DNA of 64,000 bases. Origin: Segetibacter sp. 3557_3. Its GTDB lineage: Bacteria > Bacteroidota > Bacteroidia > Chitinophagales > Chitinophagaceae. Below, one piece after another: positions 9,197 to 17,511 of this stretch (positions are counted from its first letter, which is position 1; every line of letters starts with the position of its first letter). Position numbers and translations under genes: made by a program. Where the stretch lies: positions 19,560-83,559 of the forward strand of contig NZ_SMSK01000023.1 in the NCBI RefSeq assembly GCF_004354985.1. The letters run 5' to 3'. The notes under the pieces are model-generated. The model worked only from the letters and a program-made list of their open reading frames with translations, ran no database searches and had not been told where the DNA came from.

Positions 9197-11311
9197 CTAA
9201 CGCATGAGATTGTACACCAGCAGGCTCATGAGGTAAGCAAGCCCGGTCATATAGACCAGTTGAACAATTGGCCATTTCCAGGTGCGGGTCTCGCGTTTGG
9301 TTACTGCCAGGGTACTCATACACTGCATCGCCAACACATAAAAAACCATTAAGCTTATCCCGGTAGCGAGGGTGTAAACTTTCCGCCCATCTTCTCTTAC
9401 AGCCGATTGCATCTTTTGGCGAAGAGAGGCACTTTCATCGTCATCTTCCACGCTGTACAATGTGGCCATCGTGCCTACAAACACTTCGCGTGCAGCAAAC
9501 GAGGTAATCAACGCGATACCTATTTTCCAGTCGAAACCCAGTGGTCGGATCGCAGGCTCAATAGACCGGCCGAGGATACCCGCATATGAATTCTTTAATT
9601 TCTCCGACCGGTATTCTTTTTCGAGCACCTCGTGGTTTACACCGGGCTGTTGCCGCATAGTTTCATATTTCGCCACAACCGAATCCATACGGTTACCCGG
9701 ACCAAAACTGCTTAAAAACCAAAGCAGCAGGCTAATCAGCATAATAATTTTACCGGCGTCAACCACAAAGATTTTAGCCTTTTCCACCATGGTCACGCCA
9801 ACATTCTTCCAACGGGGAGCGCGATACAGGGGGAGTTCAAGAATAAAGAAGCTCTTTTCTTTAAGTTTAATCATCCATTTGAATACATAACTGGCAATAA
9901 GTGCCATTGCCGTACCCAGCAGGTAAAGACCCATCATCACCAACCCCTGCAGGCTAAGGAAGCCCAGGAAAAACTTATTCGGTATCACGAGGCTGATAAG
10001 AATGGTGTATACCGGAAGGCGGGCACTGCAACTCATTAATGGTGTTACAAGAATGGTGAGCAGTCGCTCTTTTCGGTTTTCAATATTGCGGGCGCTCATG
10101 ATAGCAGGCACAGCACAGGCAAGCCCGCTGATCATTGGCATCACGCTTTTACCGTTCAGTCCAACCTTCCGCATGAGCTTATCACTCAGAAAGCTTATCC
10201 TGGCCATATAGCCGGTATCCTCCAGGATGGTGATCAACCCGAAAAGGATCATGATTTGCGGAACAAACAACAGGATCCCGCTCAGGCCGGCCAAAAATCC
10301 ATTAACCAGTAAGTCGCTCCACCACACGGCAGGCAGTACCCGGTTAGCCAGTGTTGCTGTTTGTGCGAAAAACCACTCAATCGCATCCATCGGGTATTGA
10401 GCAAGCCAGAAGATACTTTGAAACAGCAGGAAAAGTACACCAAGTAAGATCAGGTAACCCCATTTCCGATCAAGCAAAACGTCGTCGAGTTTTTCTGTTG
10501 CCAGCTTTTTTTGCAATGGGTCAGCTTCCACCACACTTTGCTGCATGATCTGGCGGATACGACCATACCGTTGCATAATCTCTTCTGCCTGTAGCTTCGT
10601 TGGGTTAAAATGATTATCCAGCTCTATACCCTCAATTTGCTCCTGCACACCAGCTTTCAACGGAAAATGCTCATGATTGATGAGGTAGTGGATCGCACCA
10701 TAATCGCTCAGGCCCGGAAGAAGTAATTGTACCCGCTGCACCGGCTTTTCCGCAAGCGACCTGATGCCAATAAAATCTTTTACGGGTGGCCGGTATTGCT
10801 TAACTGTTTGAACCAGTGCTTTCTTAAGCTGGGGAAGTCCTTTGTTTTTGCGGGGATTAACCGGGATAACGGCAACACCAAGTTCCCTTTCCAGTTCCTC
10901 GACATCGATTTCAATTCCACGTTTTTTTGCAAGGTCCATCATGGTCAGTGCAACCACAACGGGTATCTGAAGGTCGATGATTTGGGAGCAAAATAGCAGG
11001 TTCCGTTTTAGGTTACTGGCGTCAGCAACAAGGATGACCATGTCTGGTTTAACCTCGTCATCAACGTTCATCAGAACTTTGTAAGAAACCCACTCATCGG
11101 CACGGCGGGGGTAAAGGCTGTAGGTGCCGGGTAGGTCGATCAGGTTGCAGGTCTGACCTGAATCTAGCGAGAGCTTACCCGTTTTTTTGTCAACGGTAAC
11201 GCCCGGAAAATTGCCTACTTTCTGGTTCAACCCGGTTAATGCATTGAACATCGAAGACTTTCCGCTATTCGGATTCCCCACCAATGCAATATTTAAAACA
11301 GTTTCCCCCAT
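9197..11311 (-). CDS. feoB: Ferrous iron transport protein FeoB
   Basis: Inner-membrane Fe(II) transporter with an N-terminal GTPase domain. The start at 11311 (MGETVLNIALVGNP) is preferred over a codon 30 bases further upstream because it places the G1 loop GNPNSGKSS at residues 12-20, as in the family. G3 is DLPGTYSLYP. The position of the G4 motif reads TMMD, with Thr where NxxD is usual. The C-terminal part carries two Gate domains (PQIMILFG and the GLACAVPAIMSARNIENR region) and about eight membrane segments. Length is 704 residues, slightly shorter than E. coli FeoB. No feoA or feoC is adjacent. A TACTTTTG -7 box lies at 11330-11323 on the minus strand, so it is probably its own transcription unit. 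Confidence 0.95.
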   Translation of the reverse strand: MGETVLNIALVGNPNSGKSSMFNALTGLNQKVGNFPGVTVDKKTGKLSLDSGQTCNLIDLPGTYSLYPRRADEWVSYKVLMNVDDEVKPDMVILVADASNLKRNLLFCSQIIDLQIPVVVALTMMDLAKKRGIEIDVEELERELGVAVIPVNPRKNKGLPQLKKALVQTVKQYRPPVKDFIGIRSLAEKPVQRVQLLLPGLSDYGAIHYLINHEHFPLKAGVQEQIEGIELDNHFNPTKLQAEEIMQRYGRIRQIMQQSVVEADPLQKKLATEKLDDVLLDRKWGYLILLGVLFLLFQSIFWLAQYPMDAIEWFFAQTATLANRVLPAVWWSDLLVNGFLAGLSGILLFVPQIMILFGLITILEDTGYMARISFLSDKLMRKVGLNGKSVMPMISGLACAVPAIMSARNIENRKERLLTILVTPLMSCSARLPVYTILISLVIPNKFFLGFLSLQGLVMMGLYLLGTAMALIASYVFKWMIKLKEKSFFILELPLYRAPRWKNVGVTMVEKAKIFVVDAGKIIMLISLLLWFLSSFGPGNRMDSVVAKYETMRQQPGVNHEVLEKEYRSEKLKNSYAGILGRSIEPAIRPLGFDWKIGIALITSFAAREVFVGTMATLYSVEDDDESASLRQKMQSAVREDGRKVYTLATGISLMVFYVLAMQCMSTLAVTKRETRTWKWPIVQLVYMTGLAYLMSLLVYNLMR

Positions 11312-11322
11312 GTAAGCGGCGG

Positions 11323-11330
11323 CAAAAGTA
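11323..11330 (-). promoter_or_regulatory. Putative -7 box of the feoB promoter
   Basis: Minus-strand TACTTTTG matches the Bacteroidota -7 consensus TAnnTTTG and lies 11 bases upstream of the chosen feoB start. A TTTG-like -33 element is present further upstream but only 15 bases away, shorter than the usual 17-23. No Fur box was recognised by eye. Confidence 0.4.
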
Positions 11331-11403
11331 GACCGACACAACCAACAAACGTTACGAGATCCGGAGATTTAAGATTGTGTTACCAACATGGAACCTTTGA
11401 TAA

Positions 11404-11485
11404 AGCCCGGTTGCCGGCCCGGCTGCACCATTCGGACGGGCGACGCTCAACTGTTGGTACATTGGCCAGCCGGGAGAGCAACACA
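11404..11485 (+). repeat. Dispersed intergenic element, copy B
   Basis: Contains the GCCCG...CGGGC hairpin of the family (11418-11442) with the shared CATTCGGACGGGCGACGC segment, followed by a CAGCCGGGAGAGCAAC segment resembling the right part of the copy at 54376. The GTACAAG left end is degraded. It lies between divergent feoB and the M28 peptidase gene, upstream of that gene's promoter. Confidence 0.5.
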
Positions 11486-11530
11486 AAATCATAATCTATA
11501 TTAAGTTGACAACAATCCCTGTTCGCCCGA

Positions 11531-11561
11531 TTTGACTTACCGCTTAACGGCATTACATTTG
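11531..11561 (+). promoter_or_regulatory. Bacteroidota-type promoter for the M28 peptidase gene
   Basis: TTTG (11531-11534), a 19-base spacer, then TACATTTG (11554-11561): an exact match to the TTTG-N19-TAnnTTTG consensus of the primary Bacteroidota sigma factor. A start site near 11567 would leave a leader of about 24 bases before the ATG at 11591. Confidence 0.75.
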
Positions 11562-11590
11562 CTTTCATATGCCATTCAATAAAACAACCC

Positions 11591-13246
11591 ATGAAGAAGT
11601 GGCTGCTCTTACTCGTTTTTGCTCCCGTAATGGCTGGTGCGCAAAGCAGAAAACAAAAACGTGTTATTGAGGAACAGCGAAAAGCTGACGAAAAAATCCT
11701 CACCAACCTCAAGTCCCATATCGTTTACCTATCCGATGATAAACTGGAAGGTCGTCAGGCGGGCTCGAAAGGGGAGGAACTGGCAATGCAATACATTAGC
11801 GAACAGTTTAAAACCATTGGTCTTCAGCCACGGGGAACAGAAGGCTATATCCAGGCTTTCCCGGTAGATGAGGGAAAACAAATCGAAAGCAGTACTTACT
11901 TCCGGGTGAACGAAAAACCGCTACAGGTAAACACCGAATTTATCCCTCTTGCTTTCAGCCCAGGCAAATCTGTTAAAGGCAGTGCAGCAATTACTTTCCG
12001 CGAGTCTGGTGAACCATGGTTTACCGATGTAAAAGATATGTTGGAAAATAACAAGACTAACCCTCATTTCGATATCGGGGACGCATTGGTAAAAGAAGCT
12101 GCCAAAGTAGCTGCCAGAGGTGCAACAGCTTTGGTTGTTTTTAACAGCAGCACCCTGGTTGACAATATCAGTTTCAACAAACGTGATACTACCCAGCTTG
12201 CAAAAATTCCGGTGGTGTATATTACAAGGGAAGGGATGAACCGGCATTTCTCAGACCGGTCTGCAACCCTCGACATAGCCTTAAACGTCAAGCTACAACG
12301 GAAGCAGGCAACAGCACACAATGTTATTGGTTACCTTAATAACAACGCGGCAAACACCGTTGTTATCGGGGCCCACTACGATCATTTGGGTTGGGGTGAA
12401 AACGGCAATGCGCTTGATACGGGTAAAGTTATTCGTAACGGAGCCGACGATAACGCCAGCGGAACAGCAGCAGTATTAGAGATTGCCCGCTTGCTTGCAG
12501 GATCAAAAAGTAAAAACAACAATTACCTGTTTATCACATTTTCCGGCGAAGAACTGGGTTTACTCGGAAGCAAATACTGGTTGGATAATGCTGGCACCGA
12601 TAGCACCAACATCAACTATATGATCAACATGGATATGGTTGGCCGCTACACTCCCGAACAAAAATTAACCATTGGTGGTTACGGCACATCACCTGTTTGG
12701 GGCAACGTGTTTACCAGCATTACCGACAAAAACCTCTCGGTTCGTTTTGATAGTACTGGAAGCGGTCCCAGTGACCATGCGGCATTTTACCGGAAAAATA
12801 TTCCGGTATTGTTTTTCTTTACCGGCATACACAGCGATTACCATAAAGCCTCGGATGATTGGGATAAAATAAACCTGAGTGCGGAAGTTAATATTGTAAA
12901 ATACATTCAGCGCGTTATTGAGGCCACAGATGCCCGCGGCAAACTTGCGTTTAACAAAACTTCGGAACAGCAAATGAACATGACCGCTTTTTCGGTTACC
13001 CTTGGTATTATGCCCGACTATAGCTTTACAGGTAACGGGTTAAGGGTGGATGGGGTTAGTCCGAACAAGGTTGCAGAAAAAGCCGGCCTGCAGGCTGGTG
13101 ACATCATTCTGCAACTGGGAGATTATAAGATCAATGAAATCAACAGTTATATGAAGGCGCTATCTTCCTTCAAGAAAGGCGATAATACGAGGCTTCGCTA
13201 TTCACGTTCGAATTCAGAAAAAACGGTGGATGTTCAATTCCAATAA
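11591..13246 (+). CDS. Secreted M28 family zinc aminopeptidase with PA and PDZ domains
   Basis: Exported exopeptidase of 551 residues. The signal peptide MKKWLLLLVFAPVMAGAQS is followed by a protease-associated-like insert (about 120-230) and the M28 catalytic domain (about 240-450). Zinc-site motifs are clear: GAHYDHLG (His, Asp), NGADDNASG (bridging Asp), SGEELGLLG (catalytic and ligand Glu), NMDMVGR (Asp) and GIHSDYHKASDD (His). A PDZ domain (about 465-551) closes the protein and may bind substrate C-termini. It probably releases N-terminal amino acids from peptides in the periplasm or outside the cell. A consensus promoter lies just upstream. Two small genes follow within 20 bp each and may be co-transcribed. 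Confidence 0.93.
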   Translation: MKKWLLLLVFAPVMAGAQSRKQKRVIEEQRKADEKILTNLKSHIVYLSDDKLEGRQAGSKGEELAMQYISEQFKTIGLQPRGTEGYIQAFPVDEGKQIESSTYFRVNEKPLQVNTEFIPLAFSPGKSVKGSAAITFRESGEPWFTDVKDMLENNKTNPHFDIGDALVKEAAKVAARGATALVVFNSSTLVDNISFNKRDTTQLAKIPVVYITREGMNRHFSDRSATLDIALNVKLQRKQATAHNVIGYLNNNAANTVVIGAHYDHLGWGENGNALDTGKVIRNGADDNASGTAAVLEIARLLAGSKSKNNNYLFITFSGEELGLLGSKYWLDNAGTDSTNINYMINMDMVGRYTPEQKLTIGGYGTSPVWGNVFTSITDKNLSVRFDSTGSGPSDHAAFYRKNIPVLFFFTGIHSDYHKASDDWDKINLSAEVNIVKYIQRVIEATDARGKLAFNKTSEQQMNMTAFSVTLGIMPDYSFTGNGLRVDGVSPNKVAEKAGLQAGDIILQLGDYKINEINSYMKALSSFKKGDNTRLRYSRSNSEKTVDVQFQ

Positions 13247-13257
13247 ACTAATGTTAT

Positions 13258-13479
13258 ATGAAAACACTGATTATAGAAATAAAGGATAAAGCGAAAAACG
13301 AATTTATTCTTGAACTGCTGGGTTCGTTTAAGTACCTCAATGTAATAGACAAGAAAGATTTGAAAAATGCTGACCGGAAGCTGGTCAAGAAATATAAAAA
13401 GGCATTTAACGAAACAGAAAACGTTCCCGGTTTAAAAAAGCTGAAAATCCCTACAGAAGCTATACGAACTGAACTTTAA
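13258..13479 (+). CDS. Small conserved-looking hypothetical protein
   Basis: 73 residues, lysine-rich, beginning MKTLIIEIKDKAKNEFILELL and ending IPTEAIRTEL. I do not recognise a family with certainty. The short beta-strand/helix start with a later charged helix is reminiscent of small Bacteroidota proteins related to antitoxins, but no toxin gene is adjacent. It starts 12 bp after the M28 peptidase stop and ends 18 bp before the next gene, so it is probably part of the same transcript. Codon use looks like that of its neighbours, which supports a real gene. Confidence 0.6.
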   Translation: MKTLIIEIKDKAKNEFILELLGSFKYLNVIDKKDLKNADRKLVKKYKKAFNETENVPGLKKLKIPTEAIRTEL

Positions 13480-13497
13480 TTCGGCACCAGGGAAAAC

Positions 13498-13932
13498 ATG
13501 AAACTGCAACTCGACATTGACTCCATGACGGATGACTTCTTCAGCGACACCCGTTTGCTGGGGATAATGGCACCAATAAAAGATTACTCTTTTTGCTGGC
13601 AATTGAACAGCCTGCTCGGTTACAATTTTCGACTTAATACCGACGTGGAAATACAAATCCGTAAGAAGACCCGATCATACTACTTTTCCGTATACCAGTA
13701 TATCGAACCGCACAGCAACCTCACCCACTTTCTTTATGTAAACCAAAACGATGGTGAATACCTGCTGCCCGATTTTAAACACATGGATTTCTTATGGTTG
13801 ATGAAATACGACCTTGTTGATGATACGAAGGTTCTTGGTATAACATCGTCGATCAAGTCGATAAACAGGGTTCAATTGGTAGCAGAGCTTACCAATGAAA
13901 AGATCAGGAGCAGGGAGCGACTGATATTTTAA
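13498..13932 (+). CDS. IPExxxVDY-like family protein (hypothetical)
   Basis: 144-residue cytoplasmic protein. The N-terminal DDFFSDTRLLGIMAPIKDYSFCWQLN segment and the C-terminal NEKIRSRERLIF resemble, from memory, the small Bacteroidota family named IPExxxVDY, whose members have no established function. The exact name motif is not visible, so the family call is tentative. No signal peptide or membrane segment. It lies 18 bp downstream of a 73-residue hypothetical gene and upstream of a pterin dehydratase gene. Confidence 0.55.
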   Translation: MKLQLDIDSMTDDFFSDTRLLGIMAPIKDYSFCWQLNSLLGYNFRLNTDVEIQIRKKTRSYYFSVYQYIEPHSNLTHFLYVNQNDGEYLLPDFKHMDFLWLMKYDLVDDTKVLGITSSIKSINRVQLVAELTNEKIRSRERLIF

Positions 13933-13999
13933 ACTGATATTAAGGCCGTTGCTTGTCGACTTTTAGTTGTAGTATTATCCGGTAATCAAAACAACGAAT

Positions 14000-14242
14000 A
14001 TGTGGCAGGAAACAGATAAGCAATTGCACCGCAAATTCCAGTTCGACGATTTCAGCGCAGCCTTCGCATTTATGACCAGGGTAGCATTAGCCGCCGAAAA
14101 AATGGACCATCATCCATTATGGACGAATGTTTATAATAAGGTAGAAATCTGGTTAAGCACACACGATGCCGGTAATACGGTAACAGAAAAAGACCACGAA
14201 CTCGCGAAGCAAATTGATTCAATCTTCTCAGCTAAGGCATAA
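14000..14242 (+). CDS. 4a-hydroxytetrahydrobiopterin dehydratase (PCD/DCoH)
   Basis: 80-residue pterin carbinolamine dehydratase, slightly shorter than the usual 95-110. The catalytic signature [20 protein letters not shown] (two adjacent active-site histidines, the conserved Asn-Val-Tyr and Trp) and the C-terminal [12 protein letters not shown] helix are intact. The enzyme regenerates tetrahydrobiopterin by dehydrating its 4a-carbinolamine, normally in support of aromatic amino acid hydroxylases; none is in this window. The start ATG at 14000 removes part of the N-terminal strand found in some homologues. Confidence 0.9.
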   Translation: MWQETDKQLHRKFQFDDFSAAFAFMTRVALAAEKMDHHPLWTNVYNKVEIWLSTHDAGNTVTEKDHELAKQIDSIFSAKA

Positions 14243-14256
14243 GCGACGGTTGCAGA

Positions 14257-14859
14257 TTATGGTTGTTTTATTTCGAGTAATTCGAGGTAATAACCATTGC
14301 GAAGCTGAATGATTATGGGTAGCTCCCGTGAGTCGTAAACTGAAATAAGTTCTTCGCCGGTGCTGATGTACTTTCCAGCCAATTTAACAACGGGCTTAAT
14401 CCTGAGTGTTTTTAGATCAGTAACTTGTCCGTTCAGCTTTACCTGTACCTTACTGCTTTCAACCGTTCTCACTAAAGTTTCCACCCCCTGTTTTAACTGC
14501 AACTTAAATGGTTTACGATTCCGTTTGCCGGCGCTACGGTAAGTATTTGTAGACAGGATCAAACTGCTGGTATTATCATTCATCGAAAGATCTCCAGGTA
14601 CGAAAGCTGCATTTAAAAAGTTAGCGGAGCGGCTGCCCTGTTCGGTGTGTTGAATACTGCCGGTTGCATTTGCCGAGTCGATGATACGCCATTGATAGGC
14701 AAACGGACTTACCGATTTTACAACTACCTCAACGTCGAAATGACGATCACTTACATCCATCCGGTACAGTAGGGTTGTGCCGGCCTTTATAACCGCAGGT
14801 TGCTGTGCATTGGAGATTGCAGCGCTGTAAATGAGAAGGAGGAGTAAAAAACATTTCAT
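14257..14859 (-). CDS. Exported hypothetical protein
   Basis: 200 residues with a Sec signal peptide (MKCFLLLLLIYSAAISNAQ). The mature part is predicted from its alternating pattern to be rich in beta-strands and contains an N-terminal AGTTLLYRMDVSDRHFDVEVVV segment. I do not recognise the family; it is loosely like periplasmic beta-rich proteins such as the DUF3108 group. It begins 34 bp downstream of selD on the same strand and could be its third operon gene, but no functional link to selenium metabolism is evident. It converges with the pterin dehydratase gene. Confidence 0.7.
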   Translation of the reverse strand: MKCFLLLLLIYSAAISNAQQPAVIKAGTTLLYRMDVSDRHFDVEVVVKSVSPFAYQWRIIDSANATGSIQHTEQGSRSANFLNAAFVPGDLSMNDNTSSLILSTNTYRSAGKRNRKPFKLQLKQGVETLVRTVESSKVQVKLNGQVTDLKTLRIKPVVKLAGKYISTGEELISVYDSRELPIIIQLRNGYYLELLEIKQP

Positions 14860-14893
14860 ATGAATTGGTTTTTCAGGAACATGGATGGATAAC

Positions 14894-15955
14894 TTAATGA
14901 TGCTGTTTTACGGTGACTACATCAGGTGATTGCTGGGTAATGGTACCAATTGGTGTAGTGAACCCATCAAGCCCGTTTGATTTGAACAAGGCCACCACTT
15001 CTTCAACGGCTCCGGGTTGAACGGCAACCAGTAAACCACCATTGGTTTGTGGATCGGGCAATATATTGCGTGCTTCCGCTTCATTAATGCCGTTCTCAAA
15101 ACGGACCTTGTGACCATAACTCTCCCAGTTGCGTTTTGTAGCGCCAGGCATGATGCCTTGTGCAAGATAGCTTTGCACACCGTTGGCAATAACTACCTTG
15201 TCAAGGTATAAAGTTGCCGACAGATTGCTGCCTTCCGCCATTTCAATAGCATGCCCCAGTAAGCCAAAACCGGTAACATCTGTCATTGCTGAAACCCCGT
15301 TTATCTTTCCAAGGGCAGCCCCAATCTTATTTAGCGTGGTGAGTTGCGCAATCATTTTATCTGCATCTTCCGTTGATAGGGCACCGCGTTTTTGTGCAGT
15401 AGATAATATGCCGACCCCTAAGGCTTTGGTGAGAAACAATTGATCGCCTTCACGTGCAGTATTGTTTTGCTTAAGGTGTTCGATGTTAACCAAACCACTT
15501 ACAGCGAGTCCGAAGATGGGTTCGGGATTGTCGATACTATGACCGCCGGCAAGCGGGATGCCCGCTTCGCGGCATATACTGCGACTACCTTCAATTATTT
15601 TTTGAGCAACCTCAGGTGCAATCTTTCCAATGGGCCAGCCAAGGATCGCAATAGCCAGTATTGGCTGTCCGCCCATCGCATACACATCACTGATGGCATT
15701 GGCTGAGGCGATCCTGCCAAAATCAAATGCATCATCGACAATGGGCATAAAAAAATCGGTTGTGCTGATTAATGCGGTGCCATTTTCAAGATCATAAACC
15801 GCAGCGTCGTCTTTGCTGTGATTGCCTACGAGCAGCCGGCCATTATCAGGTGCAGCAATGTTGGTTTTCAAGATTTCTTCCAAAACATTTGGTGCAATCT
15901 TGCAACCGCATCCACCACCGTGTGAGTATTGTGTCAGTCGTACCTTTTCAATCAT
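14894..15955 (-). CDS. selD: Selenide, water dikinase (selenophosphate synthetase)
   Basis: Makes selenophosphate, the cell's selenium donor, from selenide and ATP. The 353-residue protein has the glycine-rich N-terminal LTQYSHGGGCGCKIAP with Cys16, Cys18 and Lys19, equivalent to E. coli Cys17, Cys19 and Lys20. The catalytic position is cysteine, with no in-frame TGA, so this is a non-selenoprotein form. ATP-binding aspartates are seen in SKDDAAVYDL and the TTDFFMPIVDD segment. The start overlaps the end of selU by 8 bp, showing tight operon coupling. In this pair the selenophosphate most probably serves tRNA 2-selenouridine synthesis. Confidence 0.95.
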   Translation of the reverse strand: MIEKVRLTQYSHGGGCGCKIAPNVLEEILKTNIAAPDNGRLLVGNHSKDDAAVYDLENGTALISTTDFFMPIVDDAFDFGRIASANAISDVYAMGGQPILAIAILGWPIGKIAPEVAQKIIEGSRSICREAGIPLAGGHSIDNPEPIFGLAVSGLVNIEHLKQNNTAREGDQLFLTKALGVGILSTAQKRGALSTEDADKMIAQLTTLNKIGAALGKINGVSAMTDVTGFGLLGHAIEMAEGSNLSATLYLDKVVIANGVQSYLAQGIMPGATKRNWESYGHKVRFENGINEAEARNILPDPQTNGGLLVAVQPGAVEEVVALFKSNGLDGFTTPIGTITQQSPDVVTVKQHH

Positions 15956-17075
15956 GTTTAAAGTTTAAGATTTTTTGCGCATTGGTGGCGGGATCTACTT
16001 CAGTGCAAAAAATGGTTTGAATATTGGTGCCGGGTGTGGACCTGTTGGTAAGGGCCTTTGCATAAAGTTTATCGTAATAACTGAGTAGGATTCGCGCGGA
16101 ACCTTCGATGTCATCTTCAAGCAAATAGTTCACCGCTTCTTTTGTTTCCAGGCCACCCAGCCGTTTTTTAATCCGGATTATGGAGTTGATCAGTTCTTCT
16201 TTACTGCACTTGCCATAGCCTTCAACAATGTGTTTCAGGCGTTGTTCAAACGGGATGTCTAAAAAGAAAACCGGGGCAGAGCGCATCGTTTGCCAAAGCT
16301 CGCCGGGAATATTTACGTTACCAATTCGCTGACTTTCGTCTTCGAGCCAGATGGGCATGTCATCTGTATCTTCAGGATTTTGCTTGCTACGCTGGAGTGA
16401 TTTTGTTGCCCATGCCAGGTTTGTCGCCAATGTATTTTCAAACATTTCCTGCGAGGGTTGTTTGGCCATTCCCATACTGCCAAATGCAGAACCCTTGTGA
16501 TGGGCAAGTCCTTCAAGATTTATGGTTATCGCGCCTGCCCCTTTCATTTTTAATAGCGTGGGTGTTTTACCACTACCGGTATAACCTCCCAATATGCGAA
16601 AATGATATGGCTTGCTAAATTGTTGCAATACCCAGTTTCGATATGCTTTGTATCCTCCTGCAATGGTGTATACTTTAAAACCATAAAGGTCGAGCAGCCA
16701 TGCCACCCCGCCGCTACGCATACCGCCACGCCAGCAATGCACAACAATGGTTTTTTTATTGTTGTCGTGCTGACCAGGTAAAGGCTTTTTCGTATTCTGG
16801 TAATTTTCGGGGTCAGCAGTGATCTGCTCTGCGGCTTCTACCATTTTCCGCATTTTACCTCCGAGAATGTCGAGGCCTAATTTGATCGCCTCCTCGCGGC
16901 TTTGTTGTTTGTAAGTAGTACCCACAATTTTTCTCTCCTCATTGTTGAAGAGGGGCAGCGATACTGCATTAGGAATATGTGCCTGGAGGTACTCACCTTC
17001 CGACCTTACGTCGACAACCGGATAGCTGGTGAAATCCTGCATAAATCGCGCAACGTCTAATGGAACAACAGCCAT
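15948..17075 (-). CDS. selU: tRNA 2-selenouridine synthase (SelU/MnmH/YbbB)
   Basis: Replaces sulfur by selenium at the wobble 2-thiouridine of tRNAs for Lys, Glu and Gln. The 375-residue protein has an N-terminal rhodanese domain whose active-site cysteine is Cys114 in VVHCWRGGMRSGG, followed by a P-loop (GGYTGSGKT, about 163-171) and a C-terminal segment typical of the family. Start ATG at 17075 gives the expected MAVVPLDVARFMQD. It overlaps selD by 8 bp downstream. Of the selenium-trait genes, only this pair is visible here; selA, selB and selC are not in the window. Confidence 0.95.
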   Translation of the reverse strand: MAVVPLDVARFMQDFTSYPVVDVRSEGEYLQAHIPNAVSLPLFNNEERKIVGTTYKQQSREEAIKLGLDILGGKMRKMVEAAEQITADPENYQNTKKPLPGQHDNNKKTIVVHCWRGGMRSGGVAWLLDLYGFKVYTIAGGYKAYRNWVLQQFSKPYHFRILGGYTGSGKTPTLLKMKGAGAITINLEGLAHHKGSAFGSMGMAKQPSQEMFENTLATNLAWATKSLQRSKQNPEDTDDMPIWLEDESQRIGNVNIPGELWQTMRSAPVFFLDIPFEQRLKHIVEGYGKCSKEELINSIIRIKKRLGGLETKEAVNYLLEDDIEGSARILLSYYDKLYAKALTNRSTPGTNIQTIFCTEVDPATNAQKILNFKHD

Positions 17076-17327
17076 AATAATAATTTTCAGATCGGCATTG
17101 CTTACATGCGTGATGCCTTATTCTGCTGACATGGCAAGTTAACTTTCATAAATAAAAGCAAGCGATAAAAGATCAAAATAAAGGTGTCAACACATAAGCA
17201 GGCTGCATCTTGATAGCCGGGGTAGGGGACCTTCAGGTAACGACATTTGGCACCGGATCACCGGCATAAACGTGGATTGGATCGGAGGCTTTTGGTACCG
17301 TTGTTAAGCAACCGCTTGGTAATCCGT

Positions 17328-17400
17328 TGCCGTACAAGCGAGCGTGGCAACGATGATGCTATAAAAAACAACTGCTGGTGACCAAAGAAAAAAACAATTG
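17328..17400 (+). repeat. Dispersed intergenic element, copy C (short form)
   Basis: A 73-bp copy with both ends: left GTACAAGCGAGCGTGGCAA and right GAAAAAAACAATTG. The central hairpin found in other copies is absent, as if deleted. Its left 23 bases are identical to the copy at 39821-39843. The right end matches those of the copies at 54376 and 60478. Confidence 0.65.
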
Positions 17401-17465
17401 AAAAGCACTGCACACATAAATTGCAACACACCTGTTCTATTTAAAAGATCCTTTTATACGGGCAC

Positions 17466-17487
17466 AAAAAAACCACCTTGCGGTGGT
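17466..17487 (-). terminator. Rho-independent terminator of rho
   Basis: On the minus strand a 6-bp stem ACCACC/GGTGGT with a GCAA tetraloop is followed by a run of T, 25 bases after the rho stop codon. A compact and typical intrinsic terminator. Confidence 0.85.
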
Positions 17488-17511
17488 CTTTTGTAATAAG
17501 CGGGATTGTTA

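Larger units (their letters stand above)
17076..17511. other. Intergenic region between selU and rho
   Basis: About 435 bp upstream of selU and downstream of rho. It contains a copy of the dispersed intergenic element (17328-17400) and the rho terminator (17466-17487). No coding frame. A likely selU promoter was looked for on the minus strand and not found with confidence. Confidence 0.6.

Noticed and set aside
15870..15955. Selenocysteine codon in selD
   Set aside because: The catalytic position is an ordinary cysteine codon and no in-frame TGA exists.
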